The notes: generated from the letters alone by a model not told the origin. A stretch of DNA of 64,000 nt from Naumannella halotolerans (GCF_004364645.1 NZ_SOAW01000002.1:1-64000); one strand, 5' to 3'; numbered from the stretch's first letter, positions 53,313 through 60,574 are shown. Program-made: numbers and translations.

Positions 53313-53812
53313 CCGGCCGCGCAGCGGATGAGGAGGGCGGCGTCACCTTCACCGACTGGGACGAGTACCGAGACTGGCTCGACGAGAAGGGCGAGTTGGC
53401 CGTGACCGCGTACGCCGCGCTCAAGAAGGCGGGTGCGTTGAAGGATCACCGACTCGTCGCATACCGGTGCGGCAACCGACGCCGGTGCCTGCTACTCGAT
53501 GTAGTCAACATGCCACCACCGGTCGGGCCGATCTTTCACAGGCCGCGGTACAAACTGTCTCCGAAGGTCAACGCCGCCACCAGCAACGACTCGGGAAGGG
53601 CCGCGAACACCGAGGATGGTGACCACAAGTGGAAGGCGCAGACATTCCCGCCTGCCCAGTGCCTGAACGTCAGTTTGTCGTGTGATCACCTGCAGCATGT
53701 TTTGGTGAGCAAGGAACGTATTCAGGCCGATGTTGATGCGGGTCGCCGGGAGGTCATTATCACCCCGCAGGATTCCGAGTCGCCGCCCAACGCATCCATT
53801 TCCCGACAATGA
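53309..53812 (+). CDS. Element protein of unknown function, next to integrase
   Basis: The 167-residue protein starts at an ATG overlapping the integrase stop (ATGA), so it is co-translated. It begins with an acidic segment (DWDEYRDWLDEKGELAVTAY), then YRCGNRRRCLLLDVV, and ends KERIQADVDAGRREVIITPQ. Several cysteines (CGNRRRC, QCLNVSLSC) may bind metal. No known family is recognised. Its position suggests a role in recombination control or superinfection immunity, but nothing in the sequence proves it. Confidence 0.75.
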   Translation: MTGRAADEEGGVTFTDWDEYRDWLDEKGELAVTAYAALKKAGALKDHRLVAYRCGNRRRCLLLDVVNMPPPVGPIFHRPRYKLSPKVNAATSNDSGRAANTEDGDHKWKAQTFPPAQCLNVSLSCDHLQHVLVSKERIQADVDAGRREVIITPQDSESPPNASISRQ

Positions 53813-53911
53813 CGACGGTATGCTGTAGGGTAGGAACAACGTAGAGCCCGTTATGTAAATGACAGCCCCGGATTTGGCACCCCGGCGACGCCCGAAAGGG
53901 GCGAAGCTGTC

Positions 53912-54196
53912 ATGCCCGAATCTGAACGGCGACTCCGCTCGTCAATCGCAGCCCACACCAGTTGGGCCAACACCGAGAACCGCAGCAAGCGCACCGCGCC
54001 CGCCCGTGCTGCTCTCGACGCCAAGTTCCTGGCCGAGGCCGGGGGAGACCCCAAGCGGGCCGAATCCCTACGCAAGGCGCATTTTCAGCGTCTCGCGCTG
54101 AAGTCAGCCAAGGCACGGCGTAAGGCCAAGGAGGCCGCTGCCGAATCCGCCGAGGTTGCCGCAGAGCTCGACGCGCTGGGCGGTGCCGCATGCTGA
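53912..54196 (+). CDS. Small basic helical element protein
   Basis: The 94-residue protein begins MPESERRLRSSIAAHTSWA and contains PARAALDAKFLAEAGGDPKR and a charged helix LKSAKARRKAKEAAAESAEV. Proteins of this look are frequent in actinobacterial prophages and satellites, without known function. A 100-bp gap with a GCCCGAAAGGGGC hairpin precedes it, so a new transcript probably starts at about 53815. It overlaps the next frame by 7 bp. Confidence 0.75.
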   Translation: MPESERRLRSSIAAHTSWANTENRSKRTAPARAALDAKFLAEAGGDPKRAESLRKAHFQRLALKSAKARRKAKEAAAESAEVAAELDALGGAAC

Positions 54197-54507
54197 GTTC
54201 AGAAAACAGAAGCCGCCCGGCGGGCAACCGGGCGGCCAACAAGATCAACGCGGGAACGGGATCTACCTACAGTGTAGTTGATCTGGACGCGATGGCCGCG
54301 CAAGTCGATGGCGCGTTCGTCGTGCTGGTCCGTGTCGCTGACGATCGCTACCGCCGGCGAGTGTTCCTCACCGTCAAATCAGCAGAGAACCACGCACGCA
54401 AAGCGCAGCAGCGCGGCCAAGATGCTCGAATCTTCCTTTGTGAGTTGAAGCCGCTGGTCAAGGTGTGCGGCCTGGAAGCGGCACCGCTGCCGGGGGTGGT
54501 CGCATGA
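54190..54507 (+). CDS. Small element protein of unknown function
   Basis: The frame gives 105 residues; the conserved-looking core is YSVVDLDAMAAQVDGAFVVL and RRRVFLTVKSAENHARKAQQ, then ARIFLCELKPLVKV. The first 30 codons coincide with a perfect hairpin (54212-54236) and an 11-bp palindrome (54267-54277), so a later start at the ATG at 54292 should be considered. It overlaps the following gene by 4 bp (ATGA). No function can be assigned. Confidence 0.65.
   Translation: MLSSENRSRPAGNRAANKINAGTGSTYSVVDLDAMAAQVDGAFVVLVRVADDRYRRRVFLTVKSAENHARKAQQRGQDARIFLCELKPLVKVCGLEAAPLPGVVA
54212..54236 (+). terminator. Perfect 9-bp GC hairpin inside the element operon
   Basis: GCCGCCCGG (54212-54220) and CCGGGCGGC (54228-54236) flank a 7-nt loop. 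It follows an A-rich word (AGAAAACAGAA) just after the 94-aa gene. It may attenuate transcription; an 11-bp palindrome CTACAGTGTAG lies 30 bp further on. Confidence 0.5.
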
Positions 54508-54851
54508 CACCCATTCAGTACCGGCCACATCGGGAGAAGTTGCAGTACCTGCGAGGGATTCTTGCCGCGATCGACTGGCAGGAGCAGATGCGGGTCCGGG
54601 CCATCCGTGAGGCGATCAGGATGGCGACGGCCGAGTTCTGGGAGCGTCGCGCGACCGACTTCGAGTGGGTGATGCAGGAGCGGTTCACCGATCCCCTGGA
54701 CGCCTGCACTGAGGGCATGGAACCGAACCGGGCAACCGCGTTGTCATGCCGGCGTCACGCTCACCTGCTGCGGACCGGGTTCTTTGCCGAGCCGTGGTGG
54801 GGATTCGATGAGGACTTTGCCGACATCCTGGCCGAGAGGCAGGTGGCGTGA
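54504..54851 (+). CDS. Small element protein of unknown function
   Basis: The 115-residue protein begins MTPIQYRPHREKLQYLRGIL, has a helical middle (EQMRVRAIREAIRMATAEFW) and WWGFDEDFADILAERQVA at the end. It overlaps both neighbours by 4 bp (ATGA at each end), so it is translationally coupled to the helicase gene. No recognised family. It may be a replication accessory protein, by position only. Confidence 0.7.
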   Translation: MTPIQYRPHREKLQYLRGILAAIDWQEQMRVRAIREAIRMATAEFWERRATDFEWVMQERFTDPLDACTEGMEPNRATALSCRRHAHLLRTGFFAEPWWGFDEDFADILAERQVA

Positions 54852-56515
54852 TGAGCGAGGATGAGAAGAAGAAGTCGCCGTCGGCCGCGCACGTCCTGGT
54901 CGAGTTGGCGTTGAAGAAGTACCGCTTCGGCTGCACACCGGACGGGCAGCCTTACGCATGCCCGCGCGGCAGGGGTGCGCACATCGTGCGGCAGTTGCGT
55001 GGCGGGCGTCAGTCGCTACGAGCCGAGCTGGCCAAGATGTATCGGCAGGACCAGCACGCGATCCCACCACAGCAGTCGCTGGCCGATGCCGTGCTGGTGT
55101 TGGAAGGTGAAGCGCAGGACGCCACCCCGGTCGCCACGCACCTGCGAGTGGCCGAGGCCGACGGGTCGACGTGGATCGACCTGGGCGACGCGATCGGCAC
55201 CACTGTCCGGCTGAACGCGAACGGCTGGCAGTTGACCAGCGATGTTCCGGTGCTGTTCGCGCGGACCGCTCTGACCGGAACCCTGCCGTCGCCGGCGGTC
55301 GGTGGTGATCTGGCCGAGTTGTGGGAGTTGATCAACGTGGCCGAGCCGGATCGGCCGTTGGTGCTGGCATGGCTGGTGTCAGCGATCCTGCGGGCCGACA
55401 TTCCCCACCCGATCGCTGCGCTGTTCGGTGAACAGGGCACCGGCAAGTCCACCGCGTCGCGACTGTTGACGCAGTTGGTCGACCCGTCCCCGGTGCCGCT
55501 GCGCAAGCCACCGCGCGATGCCGACTCGTGGGTGACCGCAGCAGCGGGTAGTTGGCTGGTGGCTCTGGACAATCTGTCGACGGTGCCGGACTGGCTCAGC
55601 GACTCGCTGTGTCGGGCCGCTACCGGTGACGGCGATGTGCGCCGCCAGCTCTACACCGACGGACAGTTGGCGGTGTTCGCGTTCCGCCGGGTGATGCTTC
55701 TCAACGGCATCGACGTGGGCGCGCTGCGCGGCGACCTGGCCGAACGGCTGATCATGATCAACCTGACCCGGATAGCCGAGGCCGACCGCATGACCGAGCA
55801 CGACCTCGACACTCGCTGGCAGGAGGCCTATCCGCGACTGTTCGGTGCGCTGCTCGATCTGGCAGCGGGGGTGGCAGGGAAGATTCCCTCTGTCCGTCTT
55901 GCCAGCAAGCCGAGAATGGCCGACTTCGCGCTGATCTTGGCTGCCGTCGATCAACTGCTCGGCACGACCGGCGCCGAGCGGTATCTGTCGCAGTCGCGCA
56001 CACTGGCTGAGGACAGTCTGGAATCCGATCCGTTCTTGGCTGCGGTGAAGACGTATGGGGAATCGTTCACCGGTACTGCGGCTGATCTGCTGGACGCGGT
56101 GACGCCGACGGAGGACGGTTGGCGACCGTCCCGGGACTGGCCGAAGAACGCGCGCACCGTGACCAGTCTGCTGCGGCGTAACGCACCAGCACTGCGCAAG
56201 GCCGGCTGGATCGTCGACGACCTGGGGAATCAGAACAAGGCCGGCACCACCGAGTGGCACCTCGACCCACCCGACGGTGACCGTCCTGAGAAGGCCGGTA
56301 ATCGTTCCCTGCCATCCCCGCCTAACCCGCCAAACCGCCCATCTGGCGGGGAAGCGGGGATGGCAGGGCAGGAATACGGGCAATCTCAGGACGACCAGAC
56401 CGGCCGCTGCCAGTGCGGTGAACCTGCCGACAAATCCCGCGGAGCCGGGCTCATGTGCCCGCCCTGCTACGACCGGATCAGCGAACTCCGACGCGCAGCC
56501 AGGGAGGCGTCATGA
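54848..56515 (+). CDS. Phage/satellite replicative ATPase (D5/SF3-like) with C-terminal zinc finger
   Basis: The 555-residue protein has an N-terminal part without known domain (about 1-150), a P-loop NTPase with Walker A GEQGTGKSTASRLL (about 190-205), Walker B WLVALDNLST (about 235-245) and a VMLLNGIDVGALRGDLAERL segment with the arginine. A long helical region follows, with a linker of Pro/Ser. The end has a Cys cluster (CQCGEPADKSRGAGLMCPPC). This fits helicase-like ATPases that start replication of phage and satellite DNA. It probably drives element replication after helper induction. It overlaps its upstream neighbour by 4 bp. Confidence 0.85.
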   Translation: MMSEDEKKKSPSAAHVLVELALKKYRFGCTPDGQPYACPRGRGAHIVRQLRGGRQSLRAELAKMYRQDQHAIPPQQSLADAVLVLEGEAQDATPVATHLRVAEADGSTWIDLGDAIGTTVRLNANGWQLTSDVPVLFARTALTGTLPSPAVGGDLAELWELINVAEPDRPLVLAWLVSAILRADIPHPIAALFGEQGTGKSTASRLLTQLVDPSPVPLRKPPRDADSWVTAAAGSWLVALDNLSTVPDWLSDSLCRAATGDGDVRRQLYTDGQLAVFAFRRVMLLNGIDVGALRGDLAERLIMINLTRIAEADRMTEHDLDTRWQEAYPRLFGALLDLAAGVAGKIPSVRLASKPRMADFALILAAVDQLLGTTGAERYLSQSRTLAEDSLESDPFLAAVKTYGESFTGTAADLLDAVTPTEDGWRPSRDWPKNARTVTSLLRRNAPALRKAGWIVDDLGNQNKAGTTEWHLDPPDGDRPEKAGNRSLPSPPNPPNRPSGGEAGMAGQEYGQSQDDQTGRCQCGEPADKSRGAGLMCPPCYDRISELRRAAREAS

Positions 56516-56568
56516 CCGGCCGCAGACCGCCGACGGTTGGCCCTGCGGGCAGAACGTGAGGCAACGGC

Positions 56569-57198
56569 ATGACCGTCGCCACCCGCCCCGAGATCCCGTT
56601 GCAGGTCATCACACCCGCTGATGTGCGTGCATCCATCCGTCGTGCTCGGCAGGGCTTGGAGAGAGCCGCCGAAGAGATCGTCTGGCAGATCGAGATGGAG
56701 GCGTGGCGCACCCTCGGTTACTCGTCTTGGGGTGCGATGCGTGAAGCGGAGTATGGCGGGGCTGCGTTCATGGTGCCGTCCAAGAGTCGACGGGAATTGG
56801 TGGCGCGCATTCGCGCCGCTGGCATCACCCAGCAGGAAGTGGCAGCGACCGCTGGTGTGAACGTCCGCACCATCAAGCGCGATGAGCGATCTAGCACTGA
56901 GGGGACAAATGTCCCCTCAGACTCCGATGAAGACATCGTTGATGCCGAACTTGTAGAAGACGACGACTCGTCGACCTACATCGACCGCGCCACTGGCGAG
57001 GTGTTCGACACCCCTCAAAAAGCAACGGACCCAGCGCCCGCTGAGCCCGTCAACGCCATCACATGCCCGACATGTGAGCCACCACCGTGCCTGCAATGCC
57101 TCAGACCGCTCCACAGCAACCTGACCCGCCAGCGCGGCCTGTGCGCCGCCTGCTGGGCACTCAGAGACCTACCCACACCTGATGAAAGGAAACCATGA
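56569..57198 (+). CDS. HTH and zinc-ribbon DNA-binding protein of the element
   Basis: The 209-residue protein has a helical N-terminus (EEIVWQIEMEAWRTLGYSSW), a helix-turn-helix at about 85-105 (GITQQEVAATAGVNVRTIKR), an acidic linker and a zinc-binding end with paired CxxC (CPTCEPPPCLQC and LCAACW). It might be a replication-initiation or transcription factor. It overlaps the next gene by 4 bp. A 15-codon frame (56512-56559) lies between it and the ATPase gene. Confidence 0.75.
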   Translation: MTVATRPEIPLQVITPADVRASIRRARQGLERAAEEIVWQIEMEAWRTLGYSSWGAMREAEYGGAAFMVPSKSRRELVARIRAAGITQQEVAATAGVNVRTIKRDERSSTEGTNVPSDSDEDIVDAELVEDDDSSTYIDRATGEVFDTPQKATDPAPAEPVNAITCPTCEPPPCLQCLRPLHSNLTRQRGLCAACWALRDLPTPDERKP

Positions 57199-57503
57199 TG
57201 CACATTCCCGAACCCGAGAACGTGCCCGGCGACATTGTTGGACACACAGACGGATGCACCCGTGAGCATTACATGTACCTCAACAACCGGGTGAACACCA
57301 TCGGTCCCATCACCATCGCCGGCCAGCCTGTTTACGGCCCCGATGGTGAATGGTTGGGAATGACCCCCAACCGGACCGAGCCGTGCCATTACGGCACCAG
57401 CTTCGTCACCCGCGCCCAACTCGAAAAGGTTGGGCTCACCGCTGCTGACGTGCCGAACCTGCGCGTCATCGACACCACCGGAAGGACACCCAGCAATGAC
57501 TGA
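57195..57503 (+). CDS. Small element protein of unknown function
   Basis: The 102-residue protein begins MMHIPEPENVPGDIVGHTDG, contains PVYGPDGEWLGMTPNRTEPC and FVTRAQLEKVGLTAADVPNL. It lies between the DNA-binding gene and the scaffold-like gene, overlapping both (4 and 8 bp). No family is recognised. Its position at the border of the replication and head modules leaves the role open. Confidence 0.7.
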   Translation: MMHIPEPENVPGDIVGHTDGCTREHYMYLNNRVNTIGPITIAGQPVYGPDGEWLGMTPNRTEPCHYGTSFVTRAQLEKVGLTAADVPNLRVIDTTGRTPSND

Positions 57504-57912
57504 CAACACCACGAACGAGCTCGACACCACCCCCGACACCGACGGGCAGGAGCCGGCGTCGAAGAAGGACCGGCAGGAAGCGAAGTACCGGGCACAGCTG
57601 CGCGACACCGAAGCCGAACGAGACCGGCTCGCCGCCCGGCTCGAAACGATGCAACGCAACCAGGTCGAACAGATCGCCGCCGACACGCTCGCCACACCCG
57701 CCGGGCTGTGGGCATCCGGTGTCACCCTCGACGACCTCACCGACACCGACGGCGACATCGACCGCGCCAAGGTCGACACCGCCGTCAAAGCGGCAGCCGA
57801 AACGCTGGGATTGCGCACCAAACCGGCCGGGAACTATTCACCCCTCGAAGGGCTCACCCCAGAAAAGCCGAAACTGAACGATTTCAGTAACGCGTTCGCA
57901 CCTCAAAGCTAG
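57496..57912 (+). CDS. Scaffold-like head-assembly protein
   Basis: The 138-residue acidic protein has a long coiled-coil (EAKYRAQLRDTEAERDRLAA, about 35-60) and a C-terminal part with TLATPAGLWASGVTLDDLTD. Small acidic coiled-coil proteins placed directly before a major capsid gene are usually capsid scaffolds; the assignment rests on this. It starts at the ATG at 57496, overlapping the previous gene. A structured leader and the capsid gene follow. Confidence 0.65.
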   Translation: MTDNTTNELDTTPDTDGQEPASKKDRQEAKYRAQLRDTEAERDRLAARLETMQRNQVEQIAADTLATPAGLWASGVTLDDLTDTDGDIDRAKVDTAVKAAAETLGLRTKPAGNYSPLEGLTPEKPKLNDFSNAFAPQS

Positions 57913-58094
57913 GTAATTGTCGGTCCGGTCCGGTATCCTGATTAACGAATTCGGGATGCCGGGCCGGGTGCCCTCCCTGACATTCACGCAGCCCCGTAAT
58001 GGGGCAGCCGGTAAGGCTGGTGGCCGCACCGGAACAAACACACCTGTTCCCCGTTGCGCCCAACAATGCGGCGCACCATCCGAAAGGCCCACCA
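57913..58094 (+). promoter_or_regulatory. Structured leader upstream of the capsid gene
   Basis: The 182-bp gap carries two adjacent 5-bp hairpins: GCCCC-GTAAT-GGGGC (about 57993-58007) and CAGCC-GGTAA-GGCTG (about 58006-58020). A third, GGAAC/GTTCC, follows near 58030-58051. Both first loops contain GTAA. It probably folds in the capsid mRNA leader. The function is not known. Confidence 0.5.
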
Positions 58095-58931
58095 ATGGCT
58101 ACCGAAACCACTGTTACCTCCGCGACCGCCTGGTCACCTGATGTGTCCGTGTTCGCAGCATCCGAAGTGCTGCCCGACGCGCTGATCCTCCGCACCGCCA
58201 CCGTCGCCGGCAGCGTCGAAGGAGACGCCCCGGTCGTCCGCGTCGCCTGGGTCGACGACGCCGACGCCGAGTTCACCGCCGAAGGAGCGGCCATCCCGGA
58301 GTCCGACCCCACCCTGTCGGAAACACTGATCCCGACCGGGAAGATTTCCCAACTGCTGCGGCTGTCACGCGAGCAGTGGCAGCAGCCCGGCACCTCGACC
58401 GAACTGTCGGCGTCCGTGCAGCGCGCTGTGACCCGCCGAGCCAACGAGGCCTACCTGACCCAGGCCGCGCCGACTGCGCCCGCCATCGGCCCCGCACCGG
58501 GCTTGCTGAACGTCGCCGGCACTGTCGACGGTGAACCGGTCGACGCGAACCTCGACGCACTGGTCGACCTCGTGGCGCAGCTGGAGGCGAACAACGCCAC
58601 CCCGACGCACATCCTGATTGACCCGGCCGGATGGGCTGCGCTGCGGAAGTTCAAGACGGCTACCGGATCGGCGCAAACGCTGCTTGGCGCGGGGACTGCC
58701 GACGCTGAACGGCGTCTGCTCGACCTGCCCGTGATCACCAGCCCGGCGATGCCCGCCAAAACCGGACTCGTGATCGACAAGGCCGCTGTGGTCGCCGCTG
58801 CCGGACCCGTCCGCGTCGCACAGTCCGAGCACGCCTACTTCGACAGTGACAGCGTGGCGCTGCGCTGCACCTGGCGTGTCGGGCAGAACGTCGTCCACCC
58901 CGACCGGATCGGCACCTTCACCGTCGCCTGA
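58095..58931 (+). CDS. HK97-type major capsid protein
   Basis: The 278-residue protein starts MATETTVTSATAWSPDVSVF and shows HK97-fold features: an N-terminal arm, a long spine-helix area (LSREQWQQPGTSTELSASVQ then AVTRRANEAYL), LVAQLEANNATPTHILIDPA (P-domain to A-domain strand), KTGLVIDKAAVVAAAG, and a closing EHAYFDSDSVALRCTWRVG before VVHPDRIGTFTV. It lacks an N-terminal delta domain, fitting assembly with a separate scaffold. The ATG at 58095 is chosen because the frame upstream lies in the leader. It should form the shell that packages element DNA. Confidence 0.85.
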   Translation: MATETTVTSATAWSPDVSVFAASEVLPDALILRTATVAGSVEGDAPVVRVAWVDDADAEFTAEGAAIPESDPTLSETLIPTGKISQLLRLSREQWQQPGTSTELSASVQRAVTRRANEAYLTQAAPTAPAIGPAPGLLNVAGTVDGEPVDANLDALVDLVAQLEANNATPTHILIDPAGWAALRKFKTATGSAQTLLGAGTADAERRLLDLPVITSPAMPAKTGLVIDKAAVVAAAGPVRVAQSEHAYFDSDSVALRCTWRVGQNVVHPDRIGTFTVA

Positions 58932-59003
58932 CCCGGCCCCACAAACACGGCACACCATCGGCCCTCAAAATCAGAGTGGGCACGCCGACAGCGTGTGTCG
59001 TCC

Positions 59004-59040
59004 GGCCCGGACCCCATCCTTAGCCCGTGGGGTCCGGGCC
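59004..59040 (+). terminator. Perfect 13-bp hairpin after the capsid gene
   Basis: GGCCCGGACCCCA (59004-59016) and its exact complement (59028-59040) flank an 11-nt loop. It lies 73 bp past the capsid stop and 29 bp before the adaptor start, so it would stop or attenuate transcripts and keep capsid mRNA in excess. Confidence 0.75.
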
Positions 59041-59068
59041 ACCCCCAACCCGAACAGGGAGACCACCA

Positions 59069-59467
59069 GTGCTCATCACCCCCGCCGACATCGCACCATT
59101 CGCCACCATCGACCCGACCAAACTCGCCGCGATGATCGACGACGCCGAAGCGATGGCACACCGGCTCGCGCCCTGCCTCACCACCACCACAGACCCGACC
59201 GTGCTCGCCGCAGCCAAAGCCATCGTGCGCGGCGCAATCCTGCGATGGAACGACGCCGGCACCGGAGCAATCACCCAGGAAACTCACGGCCCATTCGCCC
59301 GCACCATCGACAACACCGTCGTCCGTCGCGGCATGTTCTGGCCCTCGGAGATAGCCGACCTGCAAGGGCTGTGCCGCACCACCAGCACCAGCGGCGCGTT
59401 CACCATCGACACCCTGCCATTCCGCCCGGCACCGACCGTGCACCCGTTCCTCACCGACACCGAATGA
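59069..59467 (+). CDS. Head-to-tail adaptor (connector) protein
   Basis: The 132-residue protein begins LITPADIAPFATIDPTKLAA and has DDAEAMAHRLAP, AKAIVRGAILRWNDAGTGAI and the end motif GPFARTIDN, VVRRGMFWPSEIADLQGLC. This pattern (TxGPF...RRGMFWPSEIxxLQ) is typical of head-to-tail adaptors in actinobacterial siphophages. The adaptor closes the filled head and joins a tail, which must come from a helper phage. GTG at 59069 with an upstream CAGGGAG is the start. It is the last plus-strand structural gene. Confidence 0.8.
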   Translation: MLITPADIAPFATIDPTKLAAMIDDAEAMAHRLAPCLTTTTDPTVLAAAKAIVRGAILRWNDAGTGAITQETHGPFARTIDNTVVRRGMFWPSEIADLQGLCRTTSTSGAFTIDTLPFRPAPTVHPFLTDTE

Positions 59468-59499
59468 CCCCGGGCCAGTATCCCGCTCCCACACACTGC

Positions 59500-59612
59500 G
59501 GCCACTTCTCGGCTTAGAGCCGCCGATATAGAGCAGCCCAAATTTCCGCAGGCACCCCAGGGGAAGGACTCCGCTGTTCAAACCCCAAAGGCCATTTCTC
59601 GGCTTAGAGCCG
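59500..59612. repeat. Two 23-bp direct repeats each with a hairpin
   Basis: GGCCAYTTCTCGGC followed by TTAGAGCCG occurs at 59500-59522 and 59590-59612 with one mismatch, 90 bp apart. The last 13 bases (CGGCTTAGAGCCG) form a hairpin. The second copy overlaps the 3' end of the minus-strand cargo gene. Both lie beside the adaptor gene, a place where packaging or recombination sites could be. Confidence 0.75.
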
Positions 59613-60051
59613 ATACCCCCGTGAGGTACCCCCCGGGGGTGCTGGTCGGCGTTCCTGGTGCCTGGGTCAGGTGGTGAGTGTGACGGGCACTTTCGGTTTG
59701 TGTGTCACGGCCGTCGACATTGACGTAAGCCAGTAACGATGGATTCGGGCCAAGTTGGTCGAACTCCGCGACCGGGAACGGTGCGAGGACTTCGGTCTGC
59801 GATCGGGTTGGTTCGATGTCACGCCAGTTCTGTTGATTGGGTGACGCGTGGTCGAACACGAAGTAGGCGATGCGTTCAGCGTCGAGGTACTTGATGCCGT
59901 ACTGAAAGGACCGTGTTCCGTCCTGGCTGCTGGCGAATACCCCGAACAGCAAGGTGCCAGCGCTGATGTCGAGGTTGTCGAACTGGAATCGGATCATGAG
60001 CGAGTCGTTCGCAGTGATCAGCGCGACGTCTCGGAGGCGTGGTGTTGTCAT
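59578..60051 (-). CDS. Cargo protein of unknown function
   Basis: The 157-residue protein begins MTTPRLRDVALITANDSLMI, runs through FGVFASSQDGTRSFQYGIKY and YFVFDHASPNQQNWRDIEPT, and ends GYLTGVSALSREMAFGV. It appears beta-rich and soluble. It is transcribed against the structural genes, next to attR, where satellites carry accessory genes such as phage-interference or defence factors. No family is recognised. Confidence 0.65.
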   Translation of the reverse strand: MTTPRLRDVALITANDSLMIRFQFDNLDISAGTLLFGVFASSQDGTRSFQYGIKYLDAERIAYFVFDHASPNQQNWRDIEPTRSQTEVLAPFPVAEFDQLGPNPSLLAYVNVDGRDTQTESARHTHHLTQAPGTPTSTPGGYLTGVSALSREMAFGV

Positions 60052-60176
60052 GCGGAAAAAACGCTACTTGCCAGGACCGCCCGGTTGAGAGCTGCCGGTG
60101 GTGGCGGGCAGGTGTGACCGTTGCGTCATTTGCCCGTTACTGTCCGAACAGCGCGATGAGCGCATGGGGCCGCTTG

Positions 60177-60470
60177 TCAGTGGGCACCGCCAATCTCCGA
60201 CGTGGATCGCATGAGGCCGGCCGCGAGTTCGATTGCCTGCCCGTAGGTGAGCAGGCCGACGAGTGTCTGTTGATCGGCTCCGATGCCGGCGGAGTAGCTG
60301 ACCTCGATCAGCGGGGCGTCGTCGCCGGGCAGGAGTGTGGTGGTGACGGTGAGGGTGCTGTCTACCGCTGTGACGGTGGATTGGTGGCCGGCGTGAGATT
60401 CTGTGACCTGGGTTCGGTGGTCGGTGGTGCACCAGGCCGGGCAGTGGACGGTGATGGGTTGAGCGGTCAT
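60177..60470 (-). CDS. DUF6907-like small zinc-binding cargo protein
   Basis: The 97-residue protein begins MTAQPITVHCPAWCTTDHRT, with ESHAGHQS following. The CPxWCxxDH...H pattern is that of DUF6907 proteins, small and often regulatory-looking, common in actinomycetes and their mobile elements. The end (LLTYGQAIELAAGLMRSTSE) is helical. The start is the ATG at 60470, although the frame is open to 60554. It is 105 bp before attR and on the same strand as the other cargo gene. Function unknown. Confidence 0.72.
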   Translation of the reverse strand: MTAQPITVHCPAWCTTDHRTQVTESHAGHQSTVTAVDSTLTVTTTLLPGDDAPLIEVSYSAGIGADQQTLVGLLTYGQAIELAAGLMRSTSEIGGAH

Positions 60471-60502
60471 GGTCTGCTTTCTGAGTCGGAGATATTGCGC
60501 CC

Positions 60503-60561
60503 CACAGCGCTCTGAGCGCTTCCGTGGAAACAGGGGCTCTCCGACGACATGCACAGCGCTC
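60503..60561. promoter_or_regulatory. Two CACAGCGCTC words near attR, possible integrase arm sites
   Basis: CACAGCGCTC at 60503-60512 and 60552-60561, on the same strand as the copy at 52382-52391 inside attL. The first is followed by TGAGCGCT, forming AGCGCT-CTG-AGCGCT. The placement fits binding of integrase arm domains or an excision protein. Confidence 0.5.
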
Positions 60562-60574
60562 AGGTCATGAACAC

